DNA from: Rheum nobile
Lineage: Eukaryota > Streptophyta > Magnoliopsida > Caryophyllales > Polygonaceae
DNA: 64,000 nucleotides
Assembly: GCA_027886185.1 (NCBI GenBank)
Contig: WOAB01000595.1
Coordinates: forward strand, 3,534,001-3,598,000
Direction of reading: 5' to 3'
Under the pieces are notes generated by a model. The model saw nothing but the letters and a program-made list of their open reading frames with translations. It was not told where the DNA came from and did no database searches. A program made the translations under genes and the position numbers. This document shows, one piece after another, positions 12,176 to 24,497 of this stretch. The first letter of the stretch is position 1. Each line of letters begins with the position of its first letter.

Positions 12176-12487
12176 TGCTTTAAAATTGTTAGGCGGGAGC
12201 TGGATGATAAGGGAGAGTCTAGTGCTTAGGCGGAGGCCTAGGCGAATTAAAAATTAATGCTTAATCTATATTATTATTTTACTATGTTCTCTCAAATCCA
12301 TTGATATTTATAAAATTATGTTGGGATGGGATTTGATATTTTATTATGGATCTTATTTTACAAAGCATAACCCAAAACTATATTCTATAACCCAACAACA
12401 TCGGAAGTTTCTTCTCGCCTAGATGGCCCTAGGCAGGGGATAACCGCCTAGCGCCCAGACGAGGCCTAGGCGAGGATTTTTAGAACA
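12176..12487. mobile_element. Small hAT-type MITE, GCCTAGGCG-rich ends
   Basis: A 312-bp unit starts TGCTTTAAAATTGTTAGGCGG and ends with the complement of TGTTCTAAAAATCCTCGCC. The flanks CTTATACAA and CTTCTATAA agree at 7 of 9 positions, compatible with an old 8-bp TSD. The GCCTAGGCG subterminal repeats resemble those of the element at 50310-51145. It has no coding capacity. Confidence 0.65.
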
Positions 12488-13315
12488 CTTCTATAATGAC
12501 TTGGATTTTTGTTGTGTTGTTTACTAAGAAGTAAGAATCATATTACTTTAAATTATATAGGGATCTATTATATATAGCTTTAGTTTGTCTACCAAGAACA
12601 TTATGAATTGAAAATCTAGATCACATTTGACAAACATTTCAAGCTCTCTTCTTTCAATACGGTGTACTAATTTGGTTGTCTAATTTGCTGCTCTTAAGAT
12701 ATTGTTTGTCTAATTCTTTCACTTATATGTTAGTTTGTACTTCAATTGACTCATTATATAGATAATTCACTATATATTGTTTTCTTTTTTGACAGGTAAG
12801 CCAATCTCAGTTTTGCTCCTTATATTACATGTAACAAATCAATGTGATTTTGGTTGGATGAGATTTTCTTTCACTTTTTCCTTTGCACTTTGTGTATCTA
12901 TATAATATATACATATAAAACTTAAAGGATCTATGGACTTTAGGGTCACTTACTGTAGCTAGCTAGTGAGTCATTTATGTTGTTGTATGTATGTGATTAA
13001 TTTGCTTAAATAGTATGTCTTTTACAAAGAATTTTATAAGAATGTAGTTACCTTTATTTTTTTGTGTGAACTTATTTTGGCAAATCTGCTTAAGAGCATT
13101 CAGAGTGCATATAGTGGGAGTCAATATTTTTGCTAGGTACCTGTATCATGTTAGACATGTTGATATTGTGGATGTTGTAAGGCTATATAAGTACTTGTAG
13201 TGCCTAAGATTACTGTAATTAAGGAGAAGTACATAATTATCTGCGACCCTTATATGATGATTGATGGATTGTTATGAATTTAGTTGATCAAAACACATAA
13301 TTTATAAATTGGATG
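12488..13315. other. No recognisable gene
   Basis: AT-rich DNA with intron-like composition and no open frame of interest. It is the left flank of the 20-kb hAT element and is continuous with 33605 onward in the pre-insertion state. Confidence 0.4.
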
Positions 13316-13889
13316 TAGGGGTGAGCATCGGCCCGGAACTGAACCGAACAAAAAAAAACCGAAAACCGAAACTTCCAAAAAACTGAACCGAATTATGTTG
13401 GATCGGTTCGGTTCGGCCCGAACCCGGTTTGGTTCGGCTATGTTAGGAAACGGAACTCTGAAACCTCGGTTCCCCTGAGAGTTCATTTCCTCAGTTTCTC
13501 TACTTTTGAAGATGACAAATATTATGATACTAATGTTTTATCTCAAAGATGTGTTTTAAGGAACCACAGGAATATACCAAAGGCAAGAAAACCAAACAGG
13601 ACAAAGAGAACCAAAGGAACAAGACAGAAGAAGGAACCCAGGTGTACCCAGAAAGGTAGCATGCAAGGCTGCGATTTCCGAGAAATCTGGGAACACACAA
13701 CCTAGGACAAAAGTTGTTGAAAACGACTTATCCGAAGTTTCCAAAGGTCTGCCAATGTCTAGAACAAAACAACAAGATACCCAGAAACGCTGAACCTCGG
13801 ACAGAAAATATGAAAGCGACAGGACATAGAGATGTCACTATCCAGAAGACAGTTTCCAAGTGCCCAGCTTGCTCAACCTCAGACGAAAG

Positions 13890-15429
13890 TGATAAGCACT
13901 ATTTTGTAGGGCTTAAGTAAGAGTCATTAGAGGTTTTATTGGTGCCATTCGGGTAGATTTAGACACATTCATGTGTATGGCATTTGGGGGCGAAGTTGGT
14001 GTATTTGGAGGTGTTTGAGCGGTTTTGGATATCATATGAGACACTGAGGAAGAAACCACATGAGAAGACGGGGAAGAGGAGTGCACTGAAGAGTAGAAGA
14101 ACCATAGGCTGAATTCAATTGGTTCGTTCTCTCTACTCCGATGTCCAAATGGAGTGATTCCAATTCGAGGAGTTAGCTTTTGAAGTCTACTGCAAGTCCT
14201 CAAAATATGTGCGCGATCCGAGTTGGGAATCAAAAGTTATGGCGTTTTTACGGAAGTGTCGCAGGAGCTGAACCGAAGAACGGCGACCGCCGTTTAATTG
14301 CGGCGACCGCCGTAATTACGGCGCCCGCCGTGAACCTTACGGCGCCCGCCGCAATTACGGCGCCCGCCGTGAACCTTACGGCGCCCGCCGCAATTGGCTT
14401 TCCACCGACCTTGGCTACGAAGTGATTACGGCGACCGCCGTTTAATTGCGGGGCCCGCCGCGATTACGGTGCCCGCCGTGGGAGATGCGGCGACCGCCGC
14501 CGATGTCTGAAGTCCGTCGCGCCGTTTCTTTATTTGCATTATTTTATTACTTTTTATTATTTCGTTTTAGGTTAACTTAGCTTTATTTTCCTTTAGTATT
14601 AAAGGGTTGAAGGAGGCTTGTTGGCCAATCAATCATCATCTCTTGGAACCCTAATTTCTACGTTCTATGTTATGAAGAACTAAGCCTCCCTGGCTTAGTC
14701 AGACGCTGAAGCTTTCGTTTTGATTAAGTTGTGAGATTCTCGTTCTTAATCTATTGCATGGTTTTTATCTTTCTCTTGCTTAAGTTGTTTATGATTGATA
14801 TTGATAATCTCTATTTGACGCAACTAGGGTTTATTGTTATTGATTGATTGTTAGATTTAGATTGTTACTGGTTGAGCATATCTATTTCAGAGTAGCAATT
14901 GCATCGTACTAGTATCTGGTTGTGCTAGTCTCATGCAGAAGAGAATTGATTTACATTCTAGGATAATATCTGGTTGTGTTATGCTAGAATTGTATCTAAC
15001 TATATTCCTATCCGTAAGGCTGCTATTAAACTGAATCTTGATAGTTTCAGGGTTGTTTAATTAGTTAGTGCTAATAGTATCTGGTTGTGCTATTAGTTAT
15101 ATTTGAAAAGGAATTGGAATTACCATTGCATGAGATTTTGAATGAGTATCTATGATCAACTTGTCATACGAATAGTGGATGTTGTTTGACTAAGTGTTGT
15201 TCCCCATTACTGAATTCATTCATCTTTAGTTTATTCTTGCCTTTGCATGCTTAGATTAATTAAACAAACAAAAACCCCCCTTTGGTTACTTTAGTTTGAC
15301 ATACAAATTGCATATTAAGATAGAATTCGTCTCCCTGTGGATTCGACATGTACTTACCTAGGACTACGGTTTAAGGTTTGTTTAGATATTTTGCATAGCA
15401 GTTTTTCACACGACAAAAGCATGTTATCA
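13890..15429 (+). mobile_element. Solo LTR of a Gypsy-type element, TSD GAAAG
   Basis: The 1,540-bp unit TGATAAGCAC...GTTATCA is flanked by GAAAG at 13885-13889 and 15430-15434 and is absent from the 3' LTR of the host element, which proves the insertion. Its U3 shares a long block with the Gypsy LTRs at 36434 and 41978 (CCAAATGGAGTGATTCCAAT near 14148, TTATGGCGTTTTTACG near 14238). A different GC-rich cassette cluster follows. It belongs to the same broad family as the solo LTR at 7333-8577. Confidence 0.93.
14278..14502 (+). repeat. GGCGACCGCCG-type cassette cluster
   Basis: About eleven cassettes of the form ACGGCG(A/C)CCGCCGT, mostly spaced about 20 bp, sit directly after the conserved block TTATGGCGTTTTTACGGAAG. 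Each is a near-perfect palindrome. Open frames here (APAAITAPAVN-like) are side effects of the repeat. In the related LTRs at 36434 and 41978 the same site is filled by a different cassette, CCGCACCCGCGG. Confidence 0.92.
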
Positions 15430-15607
15430 GAAAGCACTTGAACAATGACATAGCAAGACTCGTCTGAGGTAGTTGACCTACCAAGAGAGATTCTGAGCTG
15501 CCTAGGTTATTTGCACATGTCAAGAACAACGTGGACCAAGGAGAACCACTGATCCTAGGGCAAGCTCAATCTGTGAGAACCTAGAGAGGATTAAGCTGCG
15601 AAGAATC

Positions 15608-15618
15608 CTCTATAAAAG
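15608..15618 (+). promoter_or_regulatory. TATA box in Sirevirus-like 5' LTR
   Basis: CTCTATAAAAG matches the plant TATA consensus and is conserved in the 3' LTR at 25130-25140. It marks the likely U3/R boundary region; transcription would start about 30 bp downstream. Confidence 0.7.
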
Positions 15619-16115
15619 GAAGACTAACTCAAGAGAGTTATACTCATGTACTGAAATACGAGTCACACTAATTAGCAAATATCAAGTGTGAACCTTCAAA
15701 CAAGATCATCAAAGCAAACCGAGATCAAGAGGAACCAGTCAAGGAAGAGAAGAGATGAGTGCTAAGTTCCTGTGACTGTAAGTGATAGTTCCTAGGTGCG
15801 AAGGTCTGTTTCCTGGATTAATTATTGATTGTGTTAAGTTATCTAGGATTGTCTAACTGTGTGTAAGGCAAAGAAACTGTGTGTTTGTTCCTAGGATAAG
15901 TTGTAACCAAAAGAGATAAGAAATCAAGAAGTAGACCTTGAAATCCTTTCGAAAGAAAGGTAGTGGTTTTTATCCTGGATTGCTAGTTGGCAATCAAAGG
16001 TTTCCACTATAAGGAACTTGTTATTTGTTTGATTGTTTATTTCCACTGCGAAGGGAACTTAGAATTCATATTATGAGTTCCTTAAGTTATTTTCTAACAA
16101 TCACGATCCTACAAT

Positions 16116-16127
16116 TGGTATCAGAGC
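16116..16127 (+). promoter_or_regulatory. Primer binding site, initiator tRNA-Met type
   Basis: TGGTATCAGAGC is complementary to the 3' end of plant initiator tRNA-Met, the usual primer of Copia elements. It lies 2 bp after the 5' LTR. Confidence 0.93.
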
Positions 16128-16163
16128 AGGAAAAGCTCTAGATCTTTGTTAAGTTTGTAGATC

Positions 16164-17678
16164 ATGTCTCAACCAAGCAAGTTTGAGCTCGGAATCTCCA
16201 CCAACAAGCCACATCTCCGAAAGAAATGAGAAGAAACATGGTGGGAAAAGTGCATGGAAAGCCACATCAAAACCAACGACTACCAATGCTGGAGGATAGT
16301 CGAAAATGGAGATGGCTATGTCGACCTCACCATGAAGGAAGAAGATTGGAAACCAGAACACTATGTTATCATGGAGAAGAATGCCAAGGCCAGACAGTTC
16401 ATCCTCAATGGATTGGACAGAGAGGACATGGACAAGGTCATAGGCATCAAGACGGCCAAGGAAATGTGGAAAGCTCTCAAGGAGATGCATGAAGGAAGTG
16501 AGGAACTAAAGCAAAGCAGAAAATTTGCTTTGGAAGGAGAATACCACACCTTCAAAATGATGGAAACTGAGACTATCTCAGAATACTACTCCCGCTTCAA
16601 CAGATTGATTGGAAAGTTAACAGCGGCGGGAGTCGACCTTGATGAAGTTTCCAAGTCCCTAGTGGTCATCAACGGACTCAACTCCAAGTTCACCCTTCTC
16701 AAGGGAATCATGAAGAACACTCCAGGCATCCAATCCCTTCCCTTGACCCAATTCATAGGGAAACTGGAAGTTGAAGAAGGAGAGCACACCAAAGCCAATG
16801 CCGACAAGAAACTGGAGAAAGGAATCGCCCTTAAAATCTCCAAAGCCTTCTCCAGGCTCGAGATGGAACAAGAGAACTCAGACCTGGAAAAAGAAGAAGC
16901 GGACGAACTAACCGCCCTCTTCTCAAAGAACATCAAAAAATTCTTTGTGAAGGGAAGGTTCCAAAAAGGCAGTTCCTCTAACAATGGACCCAGAAGGGAT
17001 CTCAAGGAAGTCTCCTGTTACGAGTGCAAGGAAAAGAGACACTACACTAAGAATTGTCCCAACAAGGAAGACTCAAAGGAAGAAGAAAGACCTCAGAGAA
17101 AGAAGGCTCTCGTAGCCTCATGGGGAGAAGACTCAGATGAGGAACTGGATCTCAGTGGCTTCTCTGGAGGAAGATGTCTCATGGAAAAAGGAGACTCAAG
17201 CGACTCAGAAGACCTTGAGGTAACTTCTGACGATCTCTTAAAATCCCTAGTTGATTGTGATAAGAAACAACTTCTTAAGATCATAAAGAAACTAGGAAAG
17301 GAAACCAGTTCCCTTCAACAGAAACTAGATGATTGTGAAGATGAAATTGCTTGCTTGACTGTTGAGAATTCTGTTTGGAGTAAGAAACTTGATGAAACTG
17401 AGAAAGACCTAGCTGAAACTCACTCCAAACTCATTGATATTAGGAATGTGCATGCTAGTCACCTTAAAACTTGCAAATCTTGTGATGAAACTAGCATAGA
17501 TTCTGTCAAAGTTCTCTTGCATGCTAACCCACCTGGAAATGACATGCTTCAATCCATAATTGATAGGTTAGACATTCTCACTAATTCCATTAATGAAAAA
17601 ACGATAAATCAAACTGTTTTTGTAAGACAACGGCATGGAATAGGATATGTCAATAATAAAGGGAACAATGATGCTTGA
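16164..17678 (+). pseudogene. Sirevirus-like gag, one nonsense codon
   Basis: The frame starts with ATG at 16164 (MSQPSKFELG) and meets TGA at 16227-16229, then continues in frame with EETWWEKCMESHIK, a typical Copia gag N-terminus. A CCHC-like zinc knuckle (CYECKEKRHYTKNC) lies near 17015-17060, with Lys-Arg in place of the usual Gly region, so its RNA binding may be weakened. Past residue 300 the sequence is acidic and coiled-coil-like with repeated KKLxExxKDL patterns, an extension typical of Sireviruses. The frame ends at 17676-17678, where it overlaps the start of the next frame (17671), either a lost base or a programmed shift. Confidence 0.88.
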
Positions 17679-20600
17679 AGAAGAAAAGGCTAGGCGAGAA
17701 CTTGTTGAGATGAATGAGAATCTCAGTATTGCTCTTGCCACTTCTCGTGATAGGAATCAATTCCTATCATAGAAGATCATGGTCCTTGAGAACAAGGCTG
17801 AGGTTGCCAAACGTCTCAATGAAGGCTCTCAAAGTCCTAAGAAGGAACCAAAGGGAAAAGAAAAGATGGTTCCTGAAAACCAATGGTTCACCAATTCCTT
17901 TGCTCACAAAAGATATATTGACATGGCCCATAGAAAGGTTAGAAACAATGTTGATTTTAACAAAAGGAAAACTGAAAAACCTTTTAGGCCAGGAAAAGAA
18001 AAATATGGACATGTTGTTTATAATCGTTTGTGTACCTACTGTGGTAATAATGGTCATTACAACACTGACTGTGCTAAGAAAACGAACTTTGAAAAGGAGA
18101 AAAGTACTCATTATCATGAAAGGAACCAGTTCCCTGGCTACTCACAGACTCGGAATGCTAATCCCCCCAGTAAAGCCAAGCTTCGCTGGGTTCAGAAATC
18201 TTAGTTCCCTTGCGTGCAGAAAGAAGAGAGGCAACCCCAACTATGGTACATTGACAGTGATTGCTCATGCCATATGACTGGAAGAAGAAATCAAATGACC
18301 TCTCTTCAACCTCTCCAAAGTGGAAACATATCCTTTGGAGACAAAAGCAAAGGGAAAATCTGTGGAATAGGAACTGTGAAACTCAACGACCACATTCAGG
18401 TAAACAAAGTTCACCTTGTTGATAATCTTGGTTTTGATCTAATAAGTGTGTCACAGCTGTGTGATCAAGGAGACAATGAAGTTAGATTCAGATCAAACGA
18501 ATGTTCATTCCTGGACTCCTCGGGACAAATCATCCTAAAAGGGAAAAGATTCAACAATGTCTATATAATTGACCCATCCTTTGTTCCCAAGGAGAAACTT
18601 TGTCTCTCAACTGTGAATGACCAAGCTGACTTGTGGCATCAATGCCTCGGTCATGCTAGCACCAAGCTGATTCAAAAGCTACACTCAAAGGAGCTAGTCA
18701 GAGGGCTGCCAAAGCTGAGTGGCACATATAAGGAACTGTGCTCTGATTGTGTAAAAGGGAAACAGGCTCGTAGTTCCTTCAAATCCAAAAACATGGTAAG
18801 CACCTCAAGGCCTCTTGAACTCATCCACATGGATCTGTGTGGACCCATGAGAGTTCAGAGCCTATGAGGGAACAGGTATATCTTTGTTCTTGTCGATGAC
18901 TTCTCTCGCTTTACTTGGACCATCTTTATTAAATCTAAGAGTGAAGTTATTGACCGCTTTAAAGATCTGGTTCCCTTGTTAGAAAAATCTCTTGATTGCT
19001 CACTCAATGATATTCGGTCTGACCATGGTACCGAATTCGAAAATAGAGAATTTCTAACATTTTGCAGTGAACATGGAATTGATCACAACTTCTCTGCACC
19101 ATACACTCCTCAACAGAATGGAGTAGTGGAAAGGAAGAACAGAACTTTGGAAGACATGGACCAGACTATGCTGATCTCAAGTGGACTCTCTCAATCATTT
19201 TGGGCTGAGGCGATCAACATAGCTTGCTACATCATCAATCGAGCCATGCTTCGCCCAATCACAGAAAAGACACCCTATGAGCTCCTAAGAGGAAGAGTTC
19301 CCAACATCTCACATCTGAGGGTGTTCGGATGCAAGTGCTTTGTGCACAACAATGGGAAGGACAATCTTGGCAAATTCGACCCAAGAAGTGATGAAGGAAT
19401 CTTCATTGGATACGCCTCGGGTAGCAAGGCGTACAAAGTCTTCAACAAAAGGACTAAAAAGGTAGAAGAAAGTGTTCATGTTATTTTTAATGAAAAATCA
19501 CTTGGAAAGATTGTGCAGAACACCACCAATTCCTTTGAAGACCTGTTTCCCAAGTCATATCAAGAAGATCCAGATGAAGATGTCACTACACCCAGTTCCT
19601 GTCTTGCTGCTCGGAACCCTCCAATGGCTCCTCCACCAGTTCCCATGGATAATGAACAATAATCCATCTCTGGGAACCAAAAGCATAACGACAACATATG
19701 TGGAGACTTCAATGATTCATCTTCCCACATGATCTTCAATGGAGAAGGTGATCCCAACCAGGAAGTTGAATGCTCAACTCAGAATGTCTCCACATCAAAT
19801 GCTCTAGCTCCTAACAGAGAAAGAAGAGTCATTAAGCCTCCAGTCAGGTTCGAACATCTAACCTTCTTTGCCTTCAATGCCTTTCTATCTATTGTGGAAC
19901 CAAAGAACATAGGTGAGGCATTGAAGGATGCAGACTGGATCCAAGCTATGCAAGAAGAGCTTCATCAGTTTGAAAGAAACAAAGTATGGCATCTAGTTCC
20001 CTGCCCCAAGGATAAACACATCATAGGAACTAGATGGGTTTTCAGAAACAAACTAGATGATACAGGAGCTGTGATAAGGAACAAAGCTAGACTCGTTGCT
20101 CAAGGATACAATCAACAAGAAGGCATCGACTATGATGAAACTTATGCTCCAGTGGCAAGGATCGAAGCAATAAGATTGTTGATTGCCTTCGCATCTCACA
20201 AAGGGTTCAAGTTGTTCCAAATGGATGTAAAGACGGCCTTCCTCAATGGAATTCTTCAAGAAGAAGTCTATGTCAAGCAACCACCTGGTTTTGAAGACGA
20301 TGATCATCCAGATCATGTCTACTTTCTAGACAAGGCACTATATGGCCTCAAGCAAGCTCCCAGAGCTTGGTATGATCGTATTGCCCAGTTTCTACTCTCA
20401 AATGGCTACAGGCGTGGAGTCATTGATAAGACTCTCTTCATCCTAGAAGAAGAAGGTAACATCTTAGTGGTTTAAATTTATGTTGATGATATCATTTTTG
20501 GTTCCACTAACCTGTCCCTTGTAGATAAGTTCAAAGACTTGATGAGCAGTGAATTTGAAATGAGCCTAATAGGGGAACTCACTTTCTTCCTCGGATTACA

Positions 20601-21423
20601 AATCACTCAAAAGAAAGATGGCATACAAATTCACCAACAGAAGTATGTCAGGGAACTACTGAAGAAGTTCAAAATGGATTCATGCAAGCCTCTCTCCACT
20701 CCCATATCCACCATTTCCCACTTAGATAAGGACCATTCGAGTCCTCTAGTGGAGGAGAAGCTCTATAGAGGTATGATAGGCTCACTCATGTACCTAACTG
20801 CTAGTCGACCAGACATTGTTTTTGCTATTGGCTTGTGTGCTAGGTTCCAATCCTGTCCAAGAGAAACCCACTTGGCTGCTGTGAAGAGAATACTTAGATA
20901 TCTCAAGGGAACTGACTCTCTCTGCATTTGGTACCCCAAAGAATGTTCCTTTGAGCTGATGGGTTTCACTGATGCTGATTATGCTGGATACTTGGTGGAT
21001 AGGAAGAGCACTTCTGGAATGGCACAGTTCCTAGGCCCTTGCCTTGTGTCATGAGGATCAAAGAAACAAGTCTCAGTCTCCCTCTCCACCACAGAATCCG
21101 AGTACATTGCGGTTGCCTCCTGTTGTTCCCAACTTCTCTGGCTAAAGCAACAACTCGCGGATTTTGGTATGTCTTATGGCCCTCTTACAATTCTCTATGA
21201 TAACACTAGTGCCATAAACATTTCAAAGAATCCTGTGCATCATACTAGGACCAAACATATCGACATAAGACATTATTTTCTTAGAGATCATGTTGAGAAG
21301 GGAAACATCATTATGAAGTTTTGTAGAATTGAAGATCAGGTTGCAGATATATTCACTAAAGCATTGAATAGAGTTCATTTCGAGAACCTTAGATTGGAAC
21401 TAGGAATGATTCCTATAACCTAG
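17671..21423 (+). pseudogene. Sirevirus-like pol, several nonsense codons, no frameshift
   Basis: One frame runs the whole way, with stops including 18202, 18865, 19660, 20473 and 21052. It holds a second zinc knuckle (CTYCGNNGHYNTDC), a protease motif altered to IDSDCSCHMTG (Gly expected after DS), and GAG-pre-integrase (LWHQCLGHAS). The integrase has D in HMDLCGP, D in SDHGTEF and E in PQQNGVVER. Reverse transcriptase carries QMDVKTAFLNG and YVDD (20481-20492, straight after the TAA at 20473), and RNase H carries STTESEYIA. Domain order and spacing are complete, so the element was recently full length. Several stops are Trp-to-stop changes. Confidence 0.92.
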
Positions 21424-22250
21424 TAGTGACTTTAGTATAAAGGTTCCTTTCCAGTTCCCCTGATTGTCTAGTTTAAGATTGTCAACTTGTTGTGTCTTGA
21501 TATCTTTGTGTTATATCTGTTGCTTCAAACCCTACTTTTCATAATGGTCTCTTTAAAAATGGTTTAGATAAATTTTTCTGGCTCGTGTCCTTCTGGTCCT
21601 CATTATTCTTTCCACTTCGTCATTGTTCAAGTTTCTTTGAATGGCCCAAAAGTCACAATCTGATCATATTTCTAACCCAACACTACAAGCCGAAATGATG
21701 ATTGTGTACTAAGACCTTTCCCTGCATCATTGCTCACTTTAATTCTCTATGATCCATCCCTAAACCCTCTCTGAGAATTATTGTGCAATGCGATAGATGG
21801 CCTACCCTGATTTATTGTATGGGAACGTATTTTTCTGGTTCCATTGTTTAAACCCACATCAAAGGTTCCCACTTGTCCTTCTAGCACGTTGAATATATCG
21901 CCAGAAAGGAACCAGGATGAAGCATACTTCCAACGGCTACTTTGGCTCTCCCCCAAAGCTATTTATGGCAAAATCGCAGAGGTCAGTCACGTCCTATCAG
22001 TTGGCAGACCTCCCTCCTCTCTGAAAGGGTAAGCTTTGAATTTGTATTGACCGTTCGGAAAAGCTGCAAAGAGCCTTCAATGCTCCAGATTCTCCTCAAT
22101 CTTCTCAACGGCTAGATTTGTCTCAATGTCCCTTCCGCCCTCACCACCTTTAAGAGTTGCCCTGTTGCTCCAAGCTAATCCCACAACTCGCCATCTCTCT
22201 GATCTTCCACTTCTCTCTCTCTTAAACACAGAAATCCTTAACCTCTCAAA

Positions 22251-23864
22251 ATGGCCAATCCAAACCCCAATGTTATCCTGGATGAAGAGGAGGCAGCCCT
22301 TCTCAAAGCCTTTCGCGAAAAGAAGGCATCATCTTCCTCCAAGCCTATTTCTGCCACCACTTCTCCAAAAACCCAACCTGAAGATAAAACTATGGAGACA
22401 ATAGCGGAGAAACCTGAAGAGAAACTTGAGAAGTCGTCAAAATCATAGGCTGATGAGAAAGCCTTAGCCATCACCCCAGCCTCGGAATCGGCTACAAAAT
22501 CCATCCCCGAAGGTGACTCTCATGACTCCTCCCCTGACAAGTCTATCCAAACGCTCTCCAGCCCTGAGCCCTCACCAGCAAGCCTCAAATCAAAACCCCC
22601 TTCCAATCTCGGTCCCTCTGTTGCCACCAGGCTACAACAACGGAAAAGGAGTTCCCAAGCCTTGGTTCCCTATGATCCTCAATCCAACGAGCAGAAACCC
22701 TCCAAAAGAACCAAAGCCCTAACCGTCTCTGCCTCTTCCTCCCTGGGTCTCGTCTCCTCTCTCTTCTCTAAGAGGAAGATCCTCAAGCCCCTCATAATCG
22801 GCAAAGAGTTCTGGTCACAAAAACTGGAAGAAGAAGATGAGGATATGTTTGGAGAAGCCCTTGCTGAGTTCCACTCCCTCCTGCAGTACCAAGGATGGGA
22901 CGAGATGTTGATTGAGCCCTTCTCTGCTTCTGATGAGGTCGTCCGCCTGTTTTACCAGTCTATCGAGTTTGTACCTGCTAAAGACAATTGTCCCTGTAAC
23001 GATGCTATTCTCATATGGAAGAGAACCAGCTATCCCCTATCCTCCAACCTCATCGCATCCGCTCTAGGGATTGAGTCCAGGTCTGGGTTTGGCATTCTCC
23101 CTCAGAAAAAGGGGTGGCCCAAGGGAAAGGGCTACAAATCCAAGGGAGCAGTGGTCAAGAAAATCTACGACGGCGCCTCCCCCCAATCCTTGGAGACAAA
23201 GGACCTCTCCATCACAAACAAGATGTTACACTTCTGGATCACCCGTAATCTAGTTCCCAGACAGGAGCACAGGAACGACGTTCTCATCACAGACGCCATT
23301 TTTATGGACAAGGTGCTCTCTGGTGTCCAGATTGATCTCCCTCGCATTGTGTTGGCTCATATGCAGTTTTGTTCATCCCATGCCTCCCATGCCCTACCCT
23401 TTCCTCATATCATCAAGTCTATTCTCTCTAACCTTCACCAATACCCAGATGATTTGCCTGAGACAGTCTATAGCAAGTGCCTTACCATGGCCACTGTCCG
23501 GAAGTTGAAGACAAAGGAACAACAGCCCAACCCTTCTGACGCTCAAGCCAATCCGCCTAAGGAAAAGGCGAGTTCCCAGGCCCCTTCTAGCTCCCGACCA
23601 CAGCTCAACCCCTCTTTAGACTCCTCTGCGATCCTCTTTGCTTTGGATCGTATTGAAAAAGCAATCATGGAAGGCTCAACTGCCATCCCGGTCGCCCTAC
23701 ATGATCAAGTACAAGAGTTGGGAAAAATGAGCTCAGTTGTGATAAATCTGGTGAAAGTCCTTCAGATGAATTGGGAAGATGCAATCGGTGCTCATCAGGC
23801 CACAGGCCAAAATGTAGGAGCTGACGACACCGTTGATGAAGAGGATGCCGCTGCTCTGCCATAG
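22251..23864 (+). pseudogene. Extra 3' ORF ('env-like' ORF) of Sirevirus-like element
   Basis: A 538-codon frame starting MANPNPNVILDEEE is broken only by TAG at 22446-22448. It begins with a Pro/Ser/Lys-rich low-complexity third. A folded middle follows (about residues 180-370) with IGKEFWSQKL, YQSIEFVPAKDN and HMQFCSSHASHALPFPHIIKSIL. It ends in an acidic tail. Sireviruses often carry an additional ORF in this place, historically called env-like, of unproven function. I see no clear signal peptide or transmembrane segment here, so an envelope role is not supported. Its near-intact state in a decayed pol is notable. Confidence 0.75.
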
Positions 23865-24240
23865 GAACGCTTGTTCTGGTTCACAGTGATGTAACATCAC
23901 AGCGTGCTAGTAGTTTCCCCTAGGATCCTACTTCCCTTTTCCTTCCCCATGTCGTCTTTCCTAACGATTGCTTTTATTGTTGCCCTCGTCGTTTGTTATT
24001 TTGTTGTTGGTTCTTGTCGGTGGTTGTTAAGTTATTAGTTTGTGTTGTTTTGTGGCTTATCTTATCCTTTCTATGACCAATGATCAGTGTTAAGTTTTAA
24101 TGACTATCTTTTGGTTTCGTTCCAATGATCAATTTGTCTTTGTCCTAAGTTTCCATTATGCTTCTGTTATGAGATTGATGCATTTGCATATTCACTTGGA
24201 TATCCTGCTCTTAACTAGTATTTAATCTTTTCGATGATGT

Positions 24241-24497
24241 CAAAAGGGGGAAGAAAAGGATAGGAACCTTAAACTTTGGAAATCACTTGACTAATAGGAA
24301 CTCTGAACTAGTTCTACTTCTAAGGGGGGATTTGAAATAAACTCGTTCACTTGCTTAGGGGGAATTTACAACCATTGAATGTTCCTCATTACTCTGTAAT
24401 ATTGAAAATCCCTTAAAACTCAATATGGTCTCATGAAATTCAAGTCCTATTATGTTGTCAGGTTCTTTGTATTTGTCATCATCAAAAAGGGGGAAAT
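24241..24497 (+). promoter_or_regulatory. Repeated polypurine tracts before the 3' LTR
   Basis: Four purine tracts occur: near 24241-24259, 24322-24332, 24354-24364 and 24484-24497. The last (AAAAAGGGGGAAAT) abuts the 3' LTR and is the likely plus-strand primer. Repeated tracts upstream of the LTR are a known feature of Sireviruses. Confidence 0.7.

Larger units (their letters stand above)
13441..16113 (+). repeat. 5' LTR of Sirevirus-like element, enlarged by a solo LTR
   Basis: The 5' LTR is 2,673 bp against 1,138 bp for the 3' LTR; the whole difference is the solo LTR at 13890-15429 plus its TSD and a 10-bp indel. The promoter TATA box (CTATAAAA) lies near 15610. Immediately downstream is the primer binding site. 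The insertion separates the first 449 bp of U3 from the rest and may change promoter activity. Confidence 0.93.

Noticed and set aside
14180..14425. Ala/Pro-rich ORF in solo LTR
   Set aside because: Produced by the GGCGACCGCC cassettes; no homologous protein is expected in an LTR U3.
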